A DNA stretch of 64,000 nucleotides, taken from assembly GCF_014083865.1 (NCBI RefSeq), contig NZ_JACEFA010000001.1, forward strand, positions 62,001 to 126,000. The letters are read 5' to 3'. Under the pieces are notes generated by a model. The model was not told the DNA's origin and searched no databases. It saw only the letters and a program-made list of their open reading frames with translations. This DNA is from Paraliobacillus salinarum. Its GTDB lineage: Bacteria; Bacillota; Bacilli; Bacillales; Amphibacillaceae. The translations under genes were made by a program, and so were the position numbers. This document shows, piece by piece, positions 40,160 through 50,726 of this stretch (the stretch's first letter is position 1; every line of letters begins with the position of its first letter).

Positions 40160-42196
40160 ATGAATTGGCCAATTAATACTGTTGATGGGGTAGGAGAAAA
40201 ATTAAAAGAACAATTAGAGGAAATAGGGATTAAAACTGTTCAAGATTTATTATTTTATTTTCCAAATCGCTATGAAAATTATGAAATTAAACCATTAAGT
40301 GAATTAATACATGATGAAAAAGTTACCATCGAAGGTCAAGTCATTGGTGATCCTATTGTAACGTATTATGGTCGTAAAAAATCTAGACTTGTCTTACGTA
40401 TTCAAGTTGAACATGCAATAGTAAAGGGTGTGATGTTTAATCGTCCCTTTGCAAAAAAACAACTTGAGCCAGGAGATATCGTCACATTGACAGGGAAATG
40501 GGATCAACATCGATTGCAAATTACGGTTGAGCAATATAAAAAAGGGAAGGCGAAAACAGATCAACCAATCCAACCTGTTTATTACGTAAAGCAACCGATT
40601 AAATCCTTTCAATTAAAAAAGATAATAAAAAAGGCATTAGCACAATATGAAGGGCAAATTGATGAACTATTACCCTCTACTTATTTAACTAGCTATAAGC
40701 TGCTTACACGCGTAAAGGCATTGCAAGAAATACATTTTCCTACTAGTTTTCAAGCATTAAAGCAAGCGAAAAGAAGGTTTATCTATGAAGAACTGTTGCT
40801 TTTTCAATTGAAAATGCAATTGTTGCGAAAGAATAATAGAGAACGAACACAAGGGAATAGTCAGCTTTTCGATCTTGCACTTGTTAATCAATTTATTGAT
40901 AAACTGCCTTTCCAATTAACGAAAGCGCAAAATCGATCTTTACAAGAGATTCTTCAAGATATGCGTTCACCGTATCGGATGAATCGTTTATTACAAGGGG
41001 ATGTTGGTTCGGGAAAAACAGCTGTTGCGGCAATAAGTCTTTATGCATCTGTGATTGCTGGTAAACAAGGGGCAATAATGGTTCCGACCGAGATATTGGC
41101 AGAGCAACATATGTTATCTTTGCAAGCATTATTTGGAGAAGATGTTTCGATCGCTTTATTGACAGGATCGGTTAAAGGGAAAAAGCGCAAAGAAATATTA
41201 GCCATGGTTGAGAAGAAATCAATTAATATTATTGTTGGGACACATGCATTAATTCAAGAAGATGTTCATTTTGCTAATTTAGGTACAGTTATTGTCGATG
41301 AGCAGCATCGTTTTGGCGTAAATCAACGGAAAGCATTGCGAGATAAAGGAATTGATCCAGATGTTTTGTTCATGACAGCAACCCCAATTCCAAGAACGTT
41401 GGCAATTACAAGTTTTGGTGATATGGATGTTAGCCAAATCGATGAAATGCCAGTAGGTAGAAAACCAGTAGAAACATATTGGGTAAAAGACAATATGTTA
41501 ACAAGAGTATTGCAATTTATTCAAAAAGAGGTCGAGCAAGGTTTTCAAGCTTATGTTATCTGTCCATTAATTGAGGAATCAGATAAGTTGGATATTCAAA
41601 ATGCAGTCGATTTGTACCAACAATTACAAGAAGCGTATTCTTCTTACCAAATCGATGTAGGACTACTACATGGTCGATTACATAATGATGAAAAAGAAGA
41701 AGTGATGCAACAGTTTGCATCGAATCAAGTACAAGTATTAGTTTCCACCACTGTAGTAGAAGTTGGTGTAAATGTTCCAAATGCAACAGTAATGGTAATT
41801 TATGATGCAGAGCGTTTCGGTTTATCCCAACTTCATCAGCTTAGAGGGCGTGTTGGGCGTGGAAATGCTCAAAGTTATTGTATTTTAATCGCTGATCCAA
41901 AAGGTGATGTAGGTAAAGAACGCATGAAGATTATGACGGAAACGACAAATGGATTTGAATTAGCGGAGCAGGATCTACAATTAAGGGGGCCTGGTGACTT
42001 TTTCGGCAAAAAACAAAGTGGACTTCCAGAGTTTAAAGTTGCTGATATTGTACAGGACTATCGTGCACTTGAAACGGCTAGAAATGATGCGCAATCTATT
42101 GTTTATAACCAACTATTGACAAAGGATACTAATTATCAAGTTCTAAATAAATATTTAAAACAAACGTTTAATGACGGTGAGGTAACATTTGATTAA
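40160..42196 (+). CDS. recG: ATP-dependent DNA helicase RecG
   Basis: A 678-residue superfamily 2 helicase that reverses stalled forks and branch-migrates Holliday junctions. An N-terminal OB-fold wedge domain precedes Walker A QGDVGSGKTAVAA, DEQH in VDEQHRFGVNQR, TATPIPRTLA, and the RecG-type LRGRVGRG motif. The start is ambiguous: ATG at 40160 is preferred (AAAGAGTGA about eight bases upstream) but GTG at 40148, overlapping the sdaAA stop, is in the same frame. Confidence 0.94.
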   Translation: MNWPINTVDGVGEKLKEQLEEIGIKTVQDLLFYFPNRYENYEIKPLSELIHDEKVTIEGQVIGDPIVTYYGRKKSRLVLRIQVEHAIVKGVMFNRPFAKKQLEPGDIVTLTGKWDQHRLQITVEQYKKGKAKTDQPIQPVYYVKQPIKSFQLKKIIKKALAQYEGQIDELLPSTYLTSYKLLTRVKALQEIHFPTSFQALKQAKRRFIYEELLLFQLKMQLLRKNNRERTQGNSQLFDLALVNQFIDKLPFQLTKAQNRSLQEILQDMRSPYRMNRLLQGDVGSGKTAVAAISLYASVIAGKQGAIMVPTEILAEQHMLSLQALFGEDVSIALLTGSVKGKKRKEILAMVEKKSINIIVGTHALIQEDVHFANLGTVIVDEQHRFGVNQRKALRDKGIDPDVLFMTATPIPRTLAITSFGDMDVSQIDEMPVGRKPVETYWVKDNMLTRVLQFIQKEVEQGFQAYVICPLIEESDKLDIQNAVDLYQQLQEAYSSYQIDVGLLHGRLHNDEKEEVMQQFASNQVQVLVSTTVVEVGVNVPNATVMVIYDAERFGLSQLHQLRGRVGRGNAQSYCILIADPKGDVGKERMKIMTETTNGFELAEQDLQLRGPGDFFGKKQSGLPEFKVADIVQDYRALETARNDAQSIVYNQLLTKDTNYQVLNKYLKQTFNDGEVTFD

Positions 42197-42204
42197 AAAA
42201 TGAC

Positions 42205-42254
42205 TTGCAAGAACGAGAGAGGTATTATATATTACTATTAGTACCTAGTCATAA
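42205..42254 (+). promoter_or_regulatory. fapR promoter with FapR operator
   Basis: TTGCAA (42205-42210), a 17-bp spacer, and TATATT (42228-42233) form a good promoter. The element TTAGTACCTAGTCATAA (42238-42254) immediately downstream resembles the FapR operator and would overlap the transcription start. FapR bound there would repress, and malonyl-CoA would release it, by the known Bacillus mechanism. Confidence 0.75.
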
Positions 42255-42285
42255 AACGTATTTATTTTACTAGGATGGTGAAGTA

Positions 42286-42882
42286 ATGAAATTGCCAAAA
42301 AAACAAAGACAAGAAAAACTTCGTCAAACAATAGAAGAGTCACCATTTATAACAGATGAAGCATTGGCGAATCAATTTTATGTTAGCATTCAAACGATAC
42401 GTTTAGATCGTATGGAATTATCTATACCTGAGCTTAGAGAACGAATTAAATCAGTTGCTACAGATCAATGGAATGAGACGGTTAAAGCTTTGCCGATAGA
42501 TGAAGTGATTGGTGAAGTGATTGATTTGGAATTAGACGATAGAGCAATATCTATTTTAGATATTGGGCAAGAACATGTCTTTTCACGTAATCATATCGCT
42601 CGTGGGCACCATCTATTTGCACAAGCCAATTCTTTGGCGGTTGCTGTTATTAATGATGAGCTAGCCTTGACAATGAAGGCGGATATAAAGTTCACTCGAC
42701 AAGTAAAGCAAGGAGAGCGAGTCGTTGCCAAAGCAAAAGTTGTTTCTTCATCAACTAAGAATCGACGTACAAAAGTAGCGGTTGATAGTTATGTTGATAA
42801 TGAAATAGTTTTCTCTGGGGTTTTTGATATGTATCGATCAAGCGAGCAAAAAGGAGCAGATGATAATGAAACTAGCAATTGA
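42286..42882 (+). CDS. fapR: Transcriptional repressor of fatty acid synthesis FapR
   Basis: A 198-residue regulator: N-terminal helix-turn-helix (about 10-55; [20 protein letters not shown]) joined to a hotdog thioesterase-like domain that binds malonyl-CoA ([17 protein letters not shown]). It controls fatty acid and phospholipid genes in response to malonyl-CoA. The gene heads the plsX-fabD-fabG-acpP cluster and has its own operator upstream, indicating autoregulation. It overlaps plsX by 17 bases. Confidence 0.95.
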   Translation: MKLPKKQRQEKLRQTIEESPFITDEALANQFYVSIQTIRLDRMELSIPELRERIKSVATDQWNETVKALPIDEVIGEVIDLELDDRAISILDIGQEHVFSRNHIARGHHLFAQANSLAVAVINDELALTMKADIKFTRQVKQGERVVAKAKVVSSSTKNRRTKVAVDSYVDNEIVFSGVFDMYRSSEQKGADDNETSN

Positions 42883-43870
42883 TGCCATGGGTGGAGATCA
42901 TGCGCCACAAGCTATTGTTGAAGGCGCAATGAAAGCCATTAAAAATATGAATAAATTGGAGATTATTTTAATTGGTGATGAGGAAAAAATCAAACCATAT
43001 TTAACAGATTCTGAACGTATCACCGTTATGCATACTACTACTGTTATTACTGGTGAAGATGAACCTGTTAGAGCAGTGAGAAGAAAAAAAGATGCGTCAC
43101 TTGTCTTAATGGCCAAAGAAGTGAAAGAAAATAGAGCTGACGCATGTATTTCAGCCGGAAATACTGGCGCATTAATGAGTGCAGGATTATTTCATGTTGG
43201 AAGAATTAAAGGGATAGAACGTCCAGCGTTATCTCCTACTTTACCAACGATTGATAAAAAAGGTTTTTTACTATTAGACGTTGGTGCTAATGTCGAAGCC
43301 AAGCCAAAGCATCTACTACAATATGCAATTATGGGAAGTGTGTATGTTGAAAAGGTTCGGGGAGTGAAAGAACCTAAAATAGGACTATTAAATATTGGTT
43401 CAGAAGATGGGAAAGGCAATGAATTAACGAAACAAGCATTTACGATGTTGAAGGATGCGCCGATTAATTTTGTTGGTAATATTGAAGCAAGAGAGTTATT
43501 AGAAGGAAAAGCTGATGTGGTTGTAACAGATGGGTTTAGCGGGAATATCGCATTAAAATCGATTGAGGGAACAGCTCTAAGCTTGTTTGCTATGTTAAAA
43601 CAATCATTTTTCGCTAATTTGAAAACTAAGCTTGCAGCAATGATGATGAAAGATCACTTAAAGGCGTTAAAAAATCAGCTTGATTATGCTGAATATGGTG
43701 GTGCAGGCTTATTTGGTCTATCCGCACCAGTAATCAAAGCACATGGTTCTTCAGATGCAAGGGCTATTTATAGTGCAATTAAACAAGCACGTTACATGGT
43801 AGAGAACAATGTAACAGAAACGATAGAAAAAACAGTAGCTAAGATTGGTACACTCCCAGAGGAGGAATAA
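42866..43870 (+). CDS. plsX: Phosphate acyltransferase PlsX
   Basis: A 334-residue soluble enzyme that converts acyl-ACP to acyl-phosphate for phosphatidic acid synthesis. It starts [13 protein letters not shown] and has [12 protein letters not shown] and [13 protein letters not shown], typical of PlsX. The ATG at 42866 follows AAAGGAGCAG; an in-frame ATG at 42824 lies within fapR. It joins the FapR-regulated operon. Confidence 0.95.
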   Translation: MKLAIDAMGGDHAPQAIVEGAMKAIKNMNKLEIILIGDEEKIKPYLTDSERITVMHTTTVITGEDEPVRAVRRKKDASLVLMAKEVKENRADACISAGNTGALMSAGLFHVGRIKGIERPALSPTLPTIDKKGFLLLDVGANVEAKPKHLLQYAIMGSVYVEKVRGVKEPKIGLLNIGSEDGKGNELTKQAFTMLKDAPINFVGNIEARELLEGKADVVVTDGFSGNIALKSIEGTALSLFAMLKQSFFANLKTKLAAMMMKDHLKALKNQLDYAEYGGAGLFGLSAPVIKAHGSSDARAIYSAIKQARYMVENNVTETIEKTVAKIGTLPEEE

Positions 43871-43871
43871 A

Positions 43872-44819
43872 ATGAAAAAAGTTGCTTTTGTGTATCCAGG
43901 ACAGGGGTCACAACAAGTAGGCATGGGTGAAGCAATATTTCAAGAATCACCTACTGCTCAATCGATGTTTGAACAAGCCGATGCTATACTCCAGACAGAT
44001 ATTACAAATTTAATGTTTGAAGGTCCGATTGAAACATTAACACAGACTGAATATGCACAACCATCTCTTTTGTTAGTTAGTAGTGTGATAACTAAACTAT
44101 TAGAGGAAGAAGGAATAACTCCTAGTGCTGTAGCAGGGCATAGCCTAGGAGAGTACAGTGCACTTGTAGCAGCGAAGGCATTTTCGTTTGAAGACGCACT
44201 CTCATTAGTTCAAACGAGAGGTAGATTGATGGAGGAAGCTTATCCCAAAGGAAAAGGCGCAATGGCTGCAGTACTTGGATTAGAGCAGAATCAGCTTCAA
44301 ATTGAATTAGACAAGATTGCACAGGAGACAAATGAAATTATAGAAATCGCTAATTTAAATTGTCCTGGACAAATTGTTATCTCAGGTGATAAAGGAACAA
44401 TAGACGATGCGATGACGAAATTAAAAGAAGCCGGAGCGAAACGTGTACTACCTTTAAGTGTTAGCGGACCGTTTCACTCATCACTAATGAAACCGGCAGC
44501 AGAGTCATTTGCTGAATCATTGAATAAAATTCAAATGAACGATATTACCTTACCTACTTATGCAAACGTAACGGCGGATATTGTATCGACAAAAGAAGAA
44601 ATTAAACAAAGATTAGTGGAACAATTGTATTCCAGTGTTCGTTTTGAAGAAATCATTAATAACATAATAGAATCTGATGTTGATGCCATTGTAGAAATAG
44701 GTAATGGAAAAGTGTTGACTGGATTAATCAAAAAAATTAATCGTAGAATGAAGACTTTTACAATTCAAGATCCTGCATCATTAAATGATTTTGTAATGTG
44801 GTATAAGGAGGAATCCTAA
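43872..44819 (+). CDS. fabD: Malonyl-CoA:ACP transacylase
   Basis: A 315-residue transacylase that loads malonyl onto acyl carrier protein. It has [12 protein letters not shown], the active-site serine in [10 protein letters not shown] (S91), and the histidine in GPFHSSLM. The ATG at 43872 follows GAGGAGG at the plsX stop. It overlaps fabG by one base. Confidence 0.95.
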   Translation: MKKVAFVYPGQGSQQVGMGEAIFQESPTAQSMFEQADAILQTDITNLMFEGPIETLTQTEYAQPSLLLVSSVITKLLEEEGITPSAVAGHSLGEYSALVAAKAFSFEDALSLVQTRGRLMEEAYPKGKGAMAAVLGLEQNQLQIELDKIAQETNEIIEIANLNCPGQIVISGDKGTIDDAMTKLKEAGAKRVLPLSVSGPFHSSLMKPAAESFAESLNKIQMNDITLPTYANVTADIVSTKEEIKQRLVEQLYSSVRFEEIINNIIESDVDAIVEIGNGKVLTGLIKKINRRMKTFTIQDPASLNDFVMWYKEES

Positions 44820-45559
44820 TGTTTGAAGGAAAAGTTGCTCTTGTAACAGGAGCTTCTAGAGGTATTGGGCGAGCAATTGCATTGGAACTAGCTAAAAAGG
44901 GCGCAGTTGTAGCTGTGAATTATGCTGGTAATGAAGTGAAGGCGCAGGCAGTTGTTGACGAGATTGAACAGTTGGGTTCAAAAGCAATCAAGATTAAAGC
45001 GAACGTAGCTGTTGAGGCAGAAGTTAAACAAATGGTAAAGGAAACAATTTCTACATTTGGCAGTCTTGATATTCTTGTTAACAACGCTGGAATTACGAGA
45101 GATAATTTGCTAATGAGAATGAAAGAGTCTGAATTTGATGACGTGATTCAAACGAATTTGAAAGGTGTATTCTTAACTACTAAAGCTGTAACGAGACAAA
45201 TGATGAAGCAACGACATGGTCGTATCATTAATGTTGCCTCTGTCGTTGGTATTAGCGGGAATGCAGGTCAAGCAAACTATGTTGCTGCAAAAGCTGGTGT
45301 GATTGGAATGACAAAAACAGCGGCAAAAGAGTTAGCTAGTAGAAACATATTAGTAAATGCGGTTGCACCTGGCTTTATTGAAACAGATATGACAGATCAG
45401 TTAACAGAAGAGCAACATAAGGCAATGGCAGAGTTAATTCCATTAGCGCGATTAGGTAAAGCAGAAGATGTTGCACATGTTGTTCGTTTTCTTGCTTCTG
45501 ATGATGCAGCTTATGTTACAGGGCAAACTATACAAGTAGATGGTGGTATGGTAATGTAA
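44819..45559 (+). CDS. fabG: 3-oxoacyl-[ACP] reductase
   Basis: A 246-residue short-chain dehydrogenase that reduces beta-ketoacyl-ACP with NADPH. The cofactor motif is TGASRGIG near residue 10, then NNAG, and the catalytic YVAAK; C-terminal [12 protein letters not shown] is typical of FabG. It lies between fabD and acpP. Confidence 0.95.
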   Translation: MFEGKVALVTGASRGIGRAIALELAKKGAVVAVNYAGNEVKAQAVVDEIEQLGSKAIKIKANVAVEAEVKQMVKETISTFGSLDILVNNAGITRDNLLMRMKESEFDDVIQTNLKGVFLTTKAVTRQMMKQRHGRIINVASVVGISGNAGQANYVAAKAGVIGMTKTAAKELASRNILVNAVAPGFIETDMTDQLTEEQHKAMAELIPLARLGKAEDVAHVVRFLASDDAAYVTGQTIQVDGGMVM

Positions 45560-45602
45560 GAATGCACTTATAAAAAATACATTGAAAGGGGGTGACAGCA
45601 AG

Positions 45603-45836
45603 ATGGCAGAGACTTTTGATCGTGTAAAGAAAATCGTGGTTGATCGCTTAGATGTAGAAGAGGAAAAAGTAACAATGGAAGCCTCTTTTAAAGATGATTT
45701 AGAAGCTGATTCATTAGATGTAGTTGAACTTGTTATGGAATTAGAAGATGAGTTTGATATGGAAATTGCCGATGAAGATGCAGAAAAAATTGGTACAGTT
45801 GGTGACGCTGTGAATTACATAGATAGCCAATCGTAA
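45603..45836 (+). CDS. acpP: Acyl carrier protein
   Basis: A 77-residue acidic protein carrying growing acyl chains on a phosphopantetheine. The prosthetic group attaches at S37 in [10 protein letters not shown]. The ATG at 45603 is preceded by AAAGGGGGTGA; an in-frame ATG at 45582 overlaps that region and is not used. A terminator follows, ending the fatty acid cluster. Confidence 0.97.
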   Translation: MAETFDRVKKIVVDRLDVEEEKVTMEASFKDDLEADSLDVVELVMELEDEFDMEIADEDAEKIGTVGDAVNYIDSQS

Positions 45837-45855
45837 CAAAAAATATGACGAAAAT

Positions 45856-45883
45856 AAAAGTCTCGCTGAAAAGCGGGACTTTT
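45856..45883 (+). terminator. Terminator after acpP
   Basis: AAAAGTCTCGCT (45856-45867), a GAAA tetraloop, and AGCGGGACTTTT (45872-45883) form a 12-bp stem with one wobble. The T-tract is only the end of the stem, so read-through into rnc is possible. Confidence 0.75.
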
Positions 45884-45921
45884 ACCACATCTAAAAAATA
45901 TTTGTCAAGGTGGAGAGGGAT

Positions 45922-46605
45922 ATGGATTTTCAGCCGTTACAAAATCAATTAAATATACAATTCAAAAATGAATCTATATTGCGACAAGCATTTACTCACT
46001 CTTCTTATGTGAATGAAAATAAAAAACAACCATTGAGTGATAATGAACGATTAGAGTTTTTAGGTGATGCTGTACTAGAGTTGGGTGTGTCACAATTTTT
46101 ATACCGAACATTTCCTAATATGGCTGAAGGTGATTTAACAAAATTACGCGCTGCAATTGTTTGTGAACCAGCTTTAGTTGATTTTGCTAAAGAATTGACT
46201 TTTCATCAATTTGTTCTTTTAGGAAAAGGAGAAGAACGCACTGGGGGCAGGCATAGACCGGCTTTGTTAGCTGATGTGTTTGAAGCATTTATCGGTGCAT
46301 TATATTTAGATCAAGGATTCGAAGTTGTTATTCAATTTTTAAAACAATATGTTTATCCTAAAATTAGTCAAGGTGCTTTTTTTCATGGATTGGATTATAA
46401 AAGTCAACTGCAAGAATTAATTCAACAAAAACGAACAGCAGACATTGAATACGAAATTGTAGCAGAAAATGGTCCTGCACATGACCGTGAATTTGTAGCA
46501 CAAGTAAAGGTGAATAACGACGTTTCTGGTGAAGGAAATGGTCGCACAAAAAAGGAAGCAGAACAGCGGGCTGCTAAGCAAGCATTAGACTATTACAAAA
46601 AATAA
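45922..46605 (+). CDS. rnc: Ribonuclease III
   Basis: A 227-residue double-strand-specific RNase for rRNA processing. The catalytic signature [14 protein letters not shown] is present, as is the second acidic motif [16 protein letters not shown], followed by a C-terminal double-stranded RNA-binding domain. The ATG at 45922 follows GGAGAGGG; a GTG at 45910 lies in that site. In the reference order smc follows directly; here a small minus-strand gene intervenes. Confidence 0.96.
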   Translation: MDFQPLQNQLNIQFKNESILRQAFTHSSYVNENKKQPLSDNERLEFLGDAVLELGVSQFLYRTFPNMAEGDLTKLRAAIVCEPALVDFAKELTFHQFVLLGKGEERTGGRHRPALLADVFEAFIGALYLDQGFEVVIQFLKQYVYPKISQGAFFHGLDYKSQLQELIQQKRTADIEYEIVAENGPAHDREFVAQVKVNNDVSGEGNGRTKKEAEQRAAKQALDYYKK

Positions 46606-46628
46606 TTTGTCGCATAAATCTGTGATGG

Positions 46629-46670
46629 TTGGCTCGTTTTTATGAATGTTTATTCGTAAAAACAAGCCAA
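46629..46670. terminator. Stem-loop between rnc and the convergent UPF0435-like gene
   Basis: TTGGCTcGTTTTTA (46629-46642) pairs with TAAAAACaAGCCAA (46657-46670) except one mismatch. A second hairpin, CGAGAGG (46683-46689) and CCTCTCG (46702-46708), lies nearer the minus-strand gene. Together they may separate the converging transcripts. T-tracts are modest on both strands. Confidence 0.6.
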
Positions 46671-46725
46671 CAATCATTTTATCGAGAGGGTAAGTATATC
46701 TCCTCTCGTAATTAAAGAATCGTAA

Positions 46726-46950
46726 TTATTTTCTAATTGAAGCAAGTTCTTGAATAAAAGCTTGTGTTTCGGAAACACTTAGCTGGCCTTTCTGTTGTAA
46801 CATATCATACAATAACTTTAATTGATCATACTTACTCAAGTCATAATCCGCTGGATCCATGATTGATGAGTTAACTACTTTTAGTTTTGCAGTAATTTCT
46901 TCAAGTAAATACGTTAAATTTTCTGGTGTCGCCTCATTTAATTGTGCCAT
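46726..46950 (-). CDS. Small protein, probably UPF0435 (DUF1128) family
   Basis: A 74-residue, mostly helical acidic protein. NLTYLLEEITAKLKVVNSS, then DYDLSKYDQLKLLYDML and a C-terminal SVSETQAFIQELASIRK resemble the YfkK-type UPF0435 family, whose function is unknown. The ATG follows AAAGGAGAG on the minus strand. It is a single gene facing the operon, inserted between rnc and smc. The family call is from pattern memory, so moderately sure; the reality of the gene is well supported by its ribosome-binding site and start. Confidence 0.7.
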   Translation of the reverse strand: MAQLNEATPENLTYLLEEITAKLKVVNSSIMDPADYDLSKYDQLKLLYDMLQQKGQLSVSETQAFIQELASIRK

Positions 46951-47129
46951 ATATCTTTCTCTCCTTTCTATTTACCGTTTAATAACTAGTTTGATTAATG
47001 GATAGATAATGCCTCTATTACAAACTAATCTTCTAACTCTTCCTACTTTATGATAAAATAAATAAGCTGAAAAGAAAACATGAAGTCAAAATACATACTT
47101 ATATTGTTAGATAAAATAGGAGAATGCAT

Positions 47130-50100
47130 ATGTTCCTAAAAAAAATTGAATCTGTTGGTTTCAAATCTTTTGCTGAACGAATATCTGTTGATTTTGTACC
47201 TGGGGTAACCGCTGTCGTTGGACCAAATGGAAGTGGAAAAAGTAATGTTACAGATGCAATCCGTTGGGTATTAGGTGAACAATCAGCGAAATCATTACGT
47301 GGTACAAAAATGGAGGATATTATCTTTCAAGGTAGTGATACGCGTAAGCCATTAAATTTCGCAGAAGTAACCCTTGTATTGGATAATCAAGATCAAACCT
47401 TGCCAATTGATTATGAAGAAGTAAGTGTCACTAGACGCGTTTACCGTTCAGGTGAAAGTGAATATTTATTGAATAAACAAAATTGTCGTTTGAAAGATAT
47501 CGTCGATTTGTTTATGGATTCAGGACTTGGAAAAGAGGCCTTTTCTATTATTAGCCAAGGAAAGGTAGAAGAAATTCTGAGCTCTAAAGCAGAGGAGCGC
47601 AGAACGATCTTTGAGGAAGCTGCAGGTGTTTTAAAATATAAAAATCGCAAAAAGAAAGCAGAATATAAACTTGCAGAGACACAAGAGAATTTAAATAGAG
47701 TAGAAGATATTATTTATGAAATTGAAGGGCAGTTAGATCCATTAAAAGAACAAGCTTCGGTTGCTAAAGAATATCTGGATAAAAAAGAGCAGTTAAAAGG
47801 AGAAGAGATTTCTTTATTAATTGCTGAAATTGAACAATTACATGAAGATTGGCAAGCATATTTAAATTTAATTGAACAACAAAAAAATGATGATATAGAA
47901 AAAACTACTATTCTCCAAAAAAACGAAGCGGATGTTGAAAAAGAACGTCAAGTTATGCAAGAAATGGATGAAACGATTCAACATTTACAGGATAAGTTGT
48001 TGACATGCACACAAGAATTGGAGAGTTTAGAGGGAAACAAGAAGGTAATGCAAGAACGTTCGCGTCATTTTGAAGATAACAAGGCACAGTTAACTTCTAA
48101 TATAGAATCACTACAGACAAAGATAAACACTTCTTCAGAGCAGTATAACGCCGAAAAACAAACATTAGAGAGTTTAACATCTACTCGCAATAAAATTCAG
48201 CAAAAGTTGCAAGAACTAGAGCAACAATTAGATAGCAAAGAAGAAAATATTGAAGAAATTATTGAACAAAAAAAATCGGAATACATTGATTTTTTAAACC
48301 AACAAGCGGCTAAACGGAATGAGAAACAGTCTATTTTACAACAGCTAGAACAATTAGATTTTAAACAAAAAAATCACAAAGGTAAATTTACTGATCAATT
48401 ATCAACGAGAGATTCATTATCAAGCAATCTTAATCAGTTAAGCGACAAGCTGAAAATACACAAAGAACAAATAGACAACCAGCAAATACAACTTGACTCC
48501 GTAAGAAAAGATATCGAACACAAGAAAGCCGCATATCAGGATTCGCAACAAAAATTGATGCAAGGCTATCAACAAATTGAGAAGCTAAAATCAAAACAAG
48601 AAATGTTAGCTGATATGAAGGAAGATTTTCAAGGTTATTTTCAGGGTGTTAAAGCTGTCTTGAAAGCAAGAGAAAAGTCACAATTATCAGGTATACATGG
48701 CGCTGTGCTTGAACTGATAGATATCCCAAAGCAATTCTTAACGGCTATGGAAACTGCTCTAGGCGGACAATCACAGCATATTGTAACAGATGATGAAAAA
48801 TCGGGGCGACAAGCCATTCAATGGTTGAAACAATCAAACAACGGACGTGCTACTTTTCTTCCGTTACAAACGATGCGTCCAAAAGTAATTCCGTCTCCTT
48901 TAAGGAAACAATTAGATAGTCATTCTGGTTTTATTGGAGTGGCGGCAGAGTTAATTCAATTTGACCAGAACTATCATTCCGTTATTCACAACTTATTAGG
49001 GAACACAATTTTTGCCAATACATTAAAGGATGCAACAGATTTAGCGAAATTATCAGAGCGACGCTTTCGAATTGTTACATTAGAAGGTGATGTCGTAAAC
49101 CCAGGTGGATCGATGTCAGGTGGGGCAAAGCGCAATAATAATCAATCTCTTTTCACAAGAGAAAAAGAGTTACAAGAACTTAATGAAAAAATTGAAACCT
49201 ATCAAACGCGCACGATTGCTTTTGAAGAAAACGTAAATAAGCAAAAACAGCAACTGGAAAATAAAGAGTTTGAGCTAGAAACGATCAGAGAAAAAATACA
49301 AGCTATGCAGCAAGAAGAGAATGAACTACAAGCACAGTACACAGAGAAGAATGTACAGCTTCGTCACATCAATGAAACGATGACAGTTTTTGACCAGGAG
49401 ACTGATCAATTTGCCCAAGAAATTCAGATTTTAACTGATCGTAAGCAGAAGATCGATGAACAACTAGAGCATATGAACGAAAGTGTAGCAAAACTGAAAG
49501 AAGAAATAGAAGATCTTACACAGAAGCAAAATGAAGATCAAGCAAATCACCAAACATTACAAGAAGATTTACATCAGCTACGCATTCAATTAGCCGAGCA
49601 AGATAGAAACGTTTATCACCAAAAAGAAAAGGTAACAAATGTGTTAACAACGCTTGACGAATTAAATCAATCTAAACAAGAAGCCGATGAACAGCTTGCT
49701 TCTTTACTAGCATTTAAAACAAGACAAAATATGCAAGAAGAGATTGAAGAAAAGATTAAGATAAAAGAAGATGAAAAGCATAATATAACGAAAGAAATAC
49801 AACAAAACAGACAAACAAGAATGTCTAAAACACAACAGATTGAAGATGCAGAAAGAGAAATTAAAACAATCCAAAATCAAAGGCAAGCTATTCTTGAAAA
49901 AATTCAAGCGAATGAAGTAAAAGCAAATCGTTTAGATGTGGAGTTAGAAAATAAATTAACCCATTTACAAACAGAATATATAATTACCTTTGAAAAAGCA
50001 CAACAGCTTTACCAAAAGGCAGAAAATGTTCAAGAAGCTAGTCGAGAAGTGAAATTACTTAAGCGGTCTATTGAAGAATTGGGCACGGTAAATATAGGTG

Positions 50101-50702
50101 CAATAGAAGAATACGAGCGAATTGAAGAGCGCTATCAATTCTTAACCGAACAGCAAACAGATTTAAATGAAGCAAAGGATACACTTTATACAGTAATTGC
50201 TGAAATGGATGAAGAAATGCAACGCCGATTTGAAGAAACATTTATGAAAATCAAAGAAGAATTCTCTTATGTATTCCAGCAACTGTTCGGAGGTGGCAAT
50301 GCTGCATTACAACTAACGGATCCAGATGATCTATTAGAAACTGGTGTTGAAATAAAAGCACAACCACCTGGTAAAAAAGCGCAACAATTAGCTTTATTAT
50401 CTGGAGGAGAACGCGCTTTAACCGCGATAGCGCTATTATTTTCTATTTTACGTGTTCGTCCAGTCCCTTTTTGCGTGTTGGATGAAGTGGAGGCGGCATT
50501 GGATGATGCCAACGTTCACAGGTTTGCTAGATATCTAAGAGAGTATAGCAGCAAGACACAGTTTATTGTTATTACACATAGAAAAGGAACAATGGAAGAA
50601 GCAGATGTGCTTTATGGTGTAACAATGCAAGAATCTGGTGTGTCTCGATTAGTTTCTGTCAAATTAGAGGAAACGAACGATATGGTACATTTAGGCGTTT
50701 AA
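47130..50702 (+). CDS. smc: Chromosome segregation ATPase SMC
   Basis: A 1190-residue condensin subunit. The N-terminal head has Walker A GPNGSGKSNVTDAIRW; long coiled coils flank the hinge (about 500-670, including GGSMSGGAKR); the C-terminal head has the ABC signature LLSGGERALTA and Walker B PFCVLDEVEAALDD. It compacts and separates the chromosome with ScpAB. The ATG at 47130 has AGGAG seven bases upstream; an ATG six bases earlier is too close. A candidate extended -10 TGaTAAAAT lies at 47051-47059. Confidence 0.96.
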   Translation: MFLKKIESVGFKSFAERISVDFVPGVTAVVGPNGSGKSNVTDAIRWVLGEQSAKSLRGTKMEDIIFQGSDTRKPLNFAEVTLVLDNQDQTLPIDYEEVSVTRRVYRSGESEYLLNKQNCRLKDIVDLFMDSGLGKEAFSIISQGKVEEILSSKAEERRTIFEEAAGVLKYKNRKKKAEYKLAETQENLNRVEDIIYEIEGQLDPLKEQASVAKEYLDKKEQLKGEEISLLIAEIEQLHEDWQAYLNLIEQQKNDDIEKTTILQKNEADVEKERQVMQEMDETIQHLQDKLLTCTQELESLEGNKKVMQERSRHFEDNKAQLTSNIESLQTKINTSSEQYNAEKQTLESLTSTRNKIQQKLQELEQQLDSKEENIEEIIEQKKSEYIDFLNQQAAKRNEKQSILQQLEQLDFKQKNHKGKFTDQLSTRDSLSSNLNQLSDKLKIHKEQIDNQQIQLDSVRKDIEHKKAAYQDSQQKLMQGYQQIEKLKSKQEMLADMKEDFQGYFQGVKAVLKAREKSQLSGIHGAVLELIDIPKQFLTAMETALGGQSQHIVTDDEKSGRQAIQWLKQSNNGRATFLPLQTMRPKVIPSPLRKQLDSHSGFIGVAAELIQFDQNYHSVIHNLLGNTIFANTLKDATDLAKLSERRFRIVTLEGDVVNPGGSMSGGAKRNNNQSLFTREKELQELNEKIETYQTRTIAFEENVNKQKQQLENKEFELETIREKIQAMQQEENELQAQYTEKNVQLRHINETMTVFDQETDQFAQEIQILTDRKQKIDEQLEHMNESVAKLKEEIEDLTQKQNEDQANHQTLQEDLHQLRIQLAEQDRNVYHQKEKVTNVLTTLDELNQSKQEADEQLASLLAFKTRQNMQEEIEEKIKIKEDEKHNITKEIQQNRQTRMSKTQQIEDAEREIKTIQNQRQAILEKIQANEVKANRLDVELENKLTHLQTEYIITFEKAQQLYQKAENVQEASREVKLLKRSIEELGTVNIGAIEEYERIEERYQFLTEQQTDLNEAKDTLYTVIAEMDEEMQRRFEETFMKIKEEFSYVFQQLFGGGNAALQLTDPDDLLETGVEIKAQPPGKKAQQLALLSGGERALTAIALLFSILRVRPVPFCVLDEVEAALDDANVHRFARYLREYSSKTQFIVITHRKGTMEEADVLYGVTMQESGVSRLVSVKLEETNDMVHLGV

Positions 50703-50726
50703 TGAACTAGAAAGGAAGTATTTAAT

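Noticed and set aside
46364-46549. Minus-strand frame within rnc
   Set aside because: It is antisense to the conserved dsRNA-binding domain and has no start signals.
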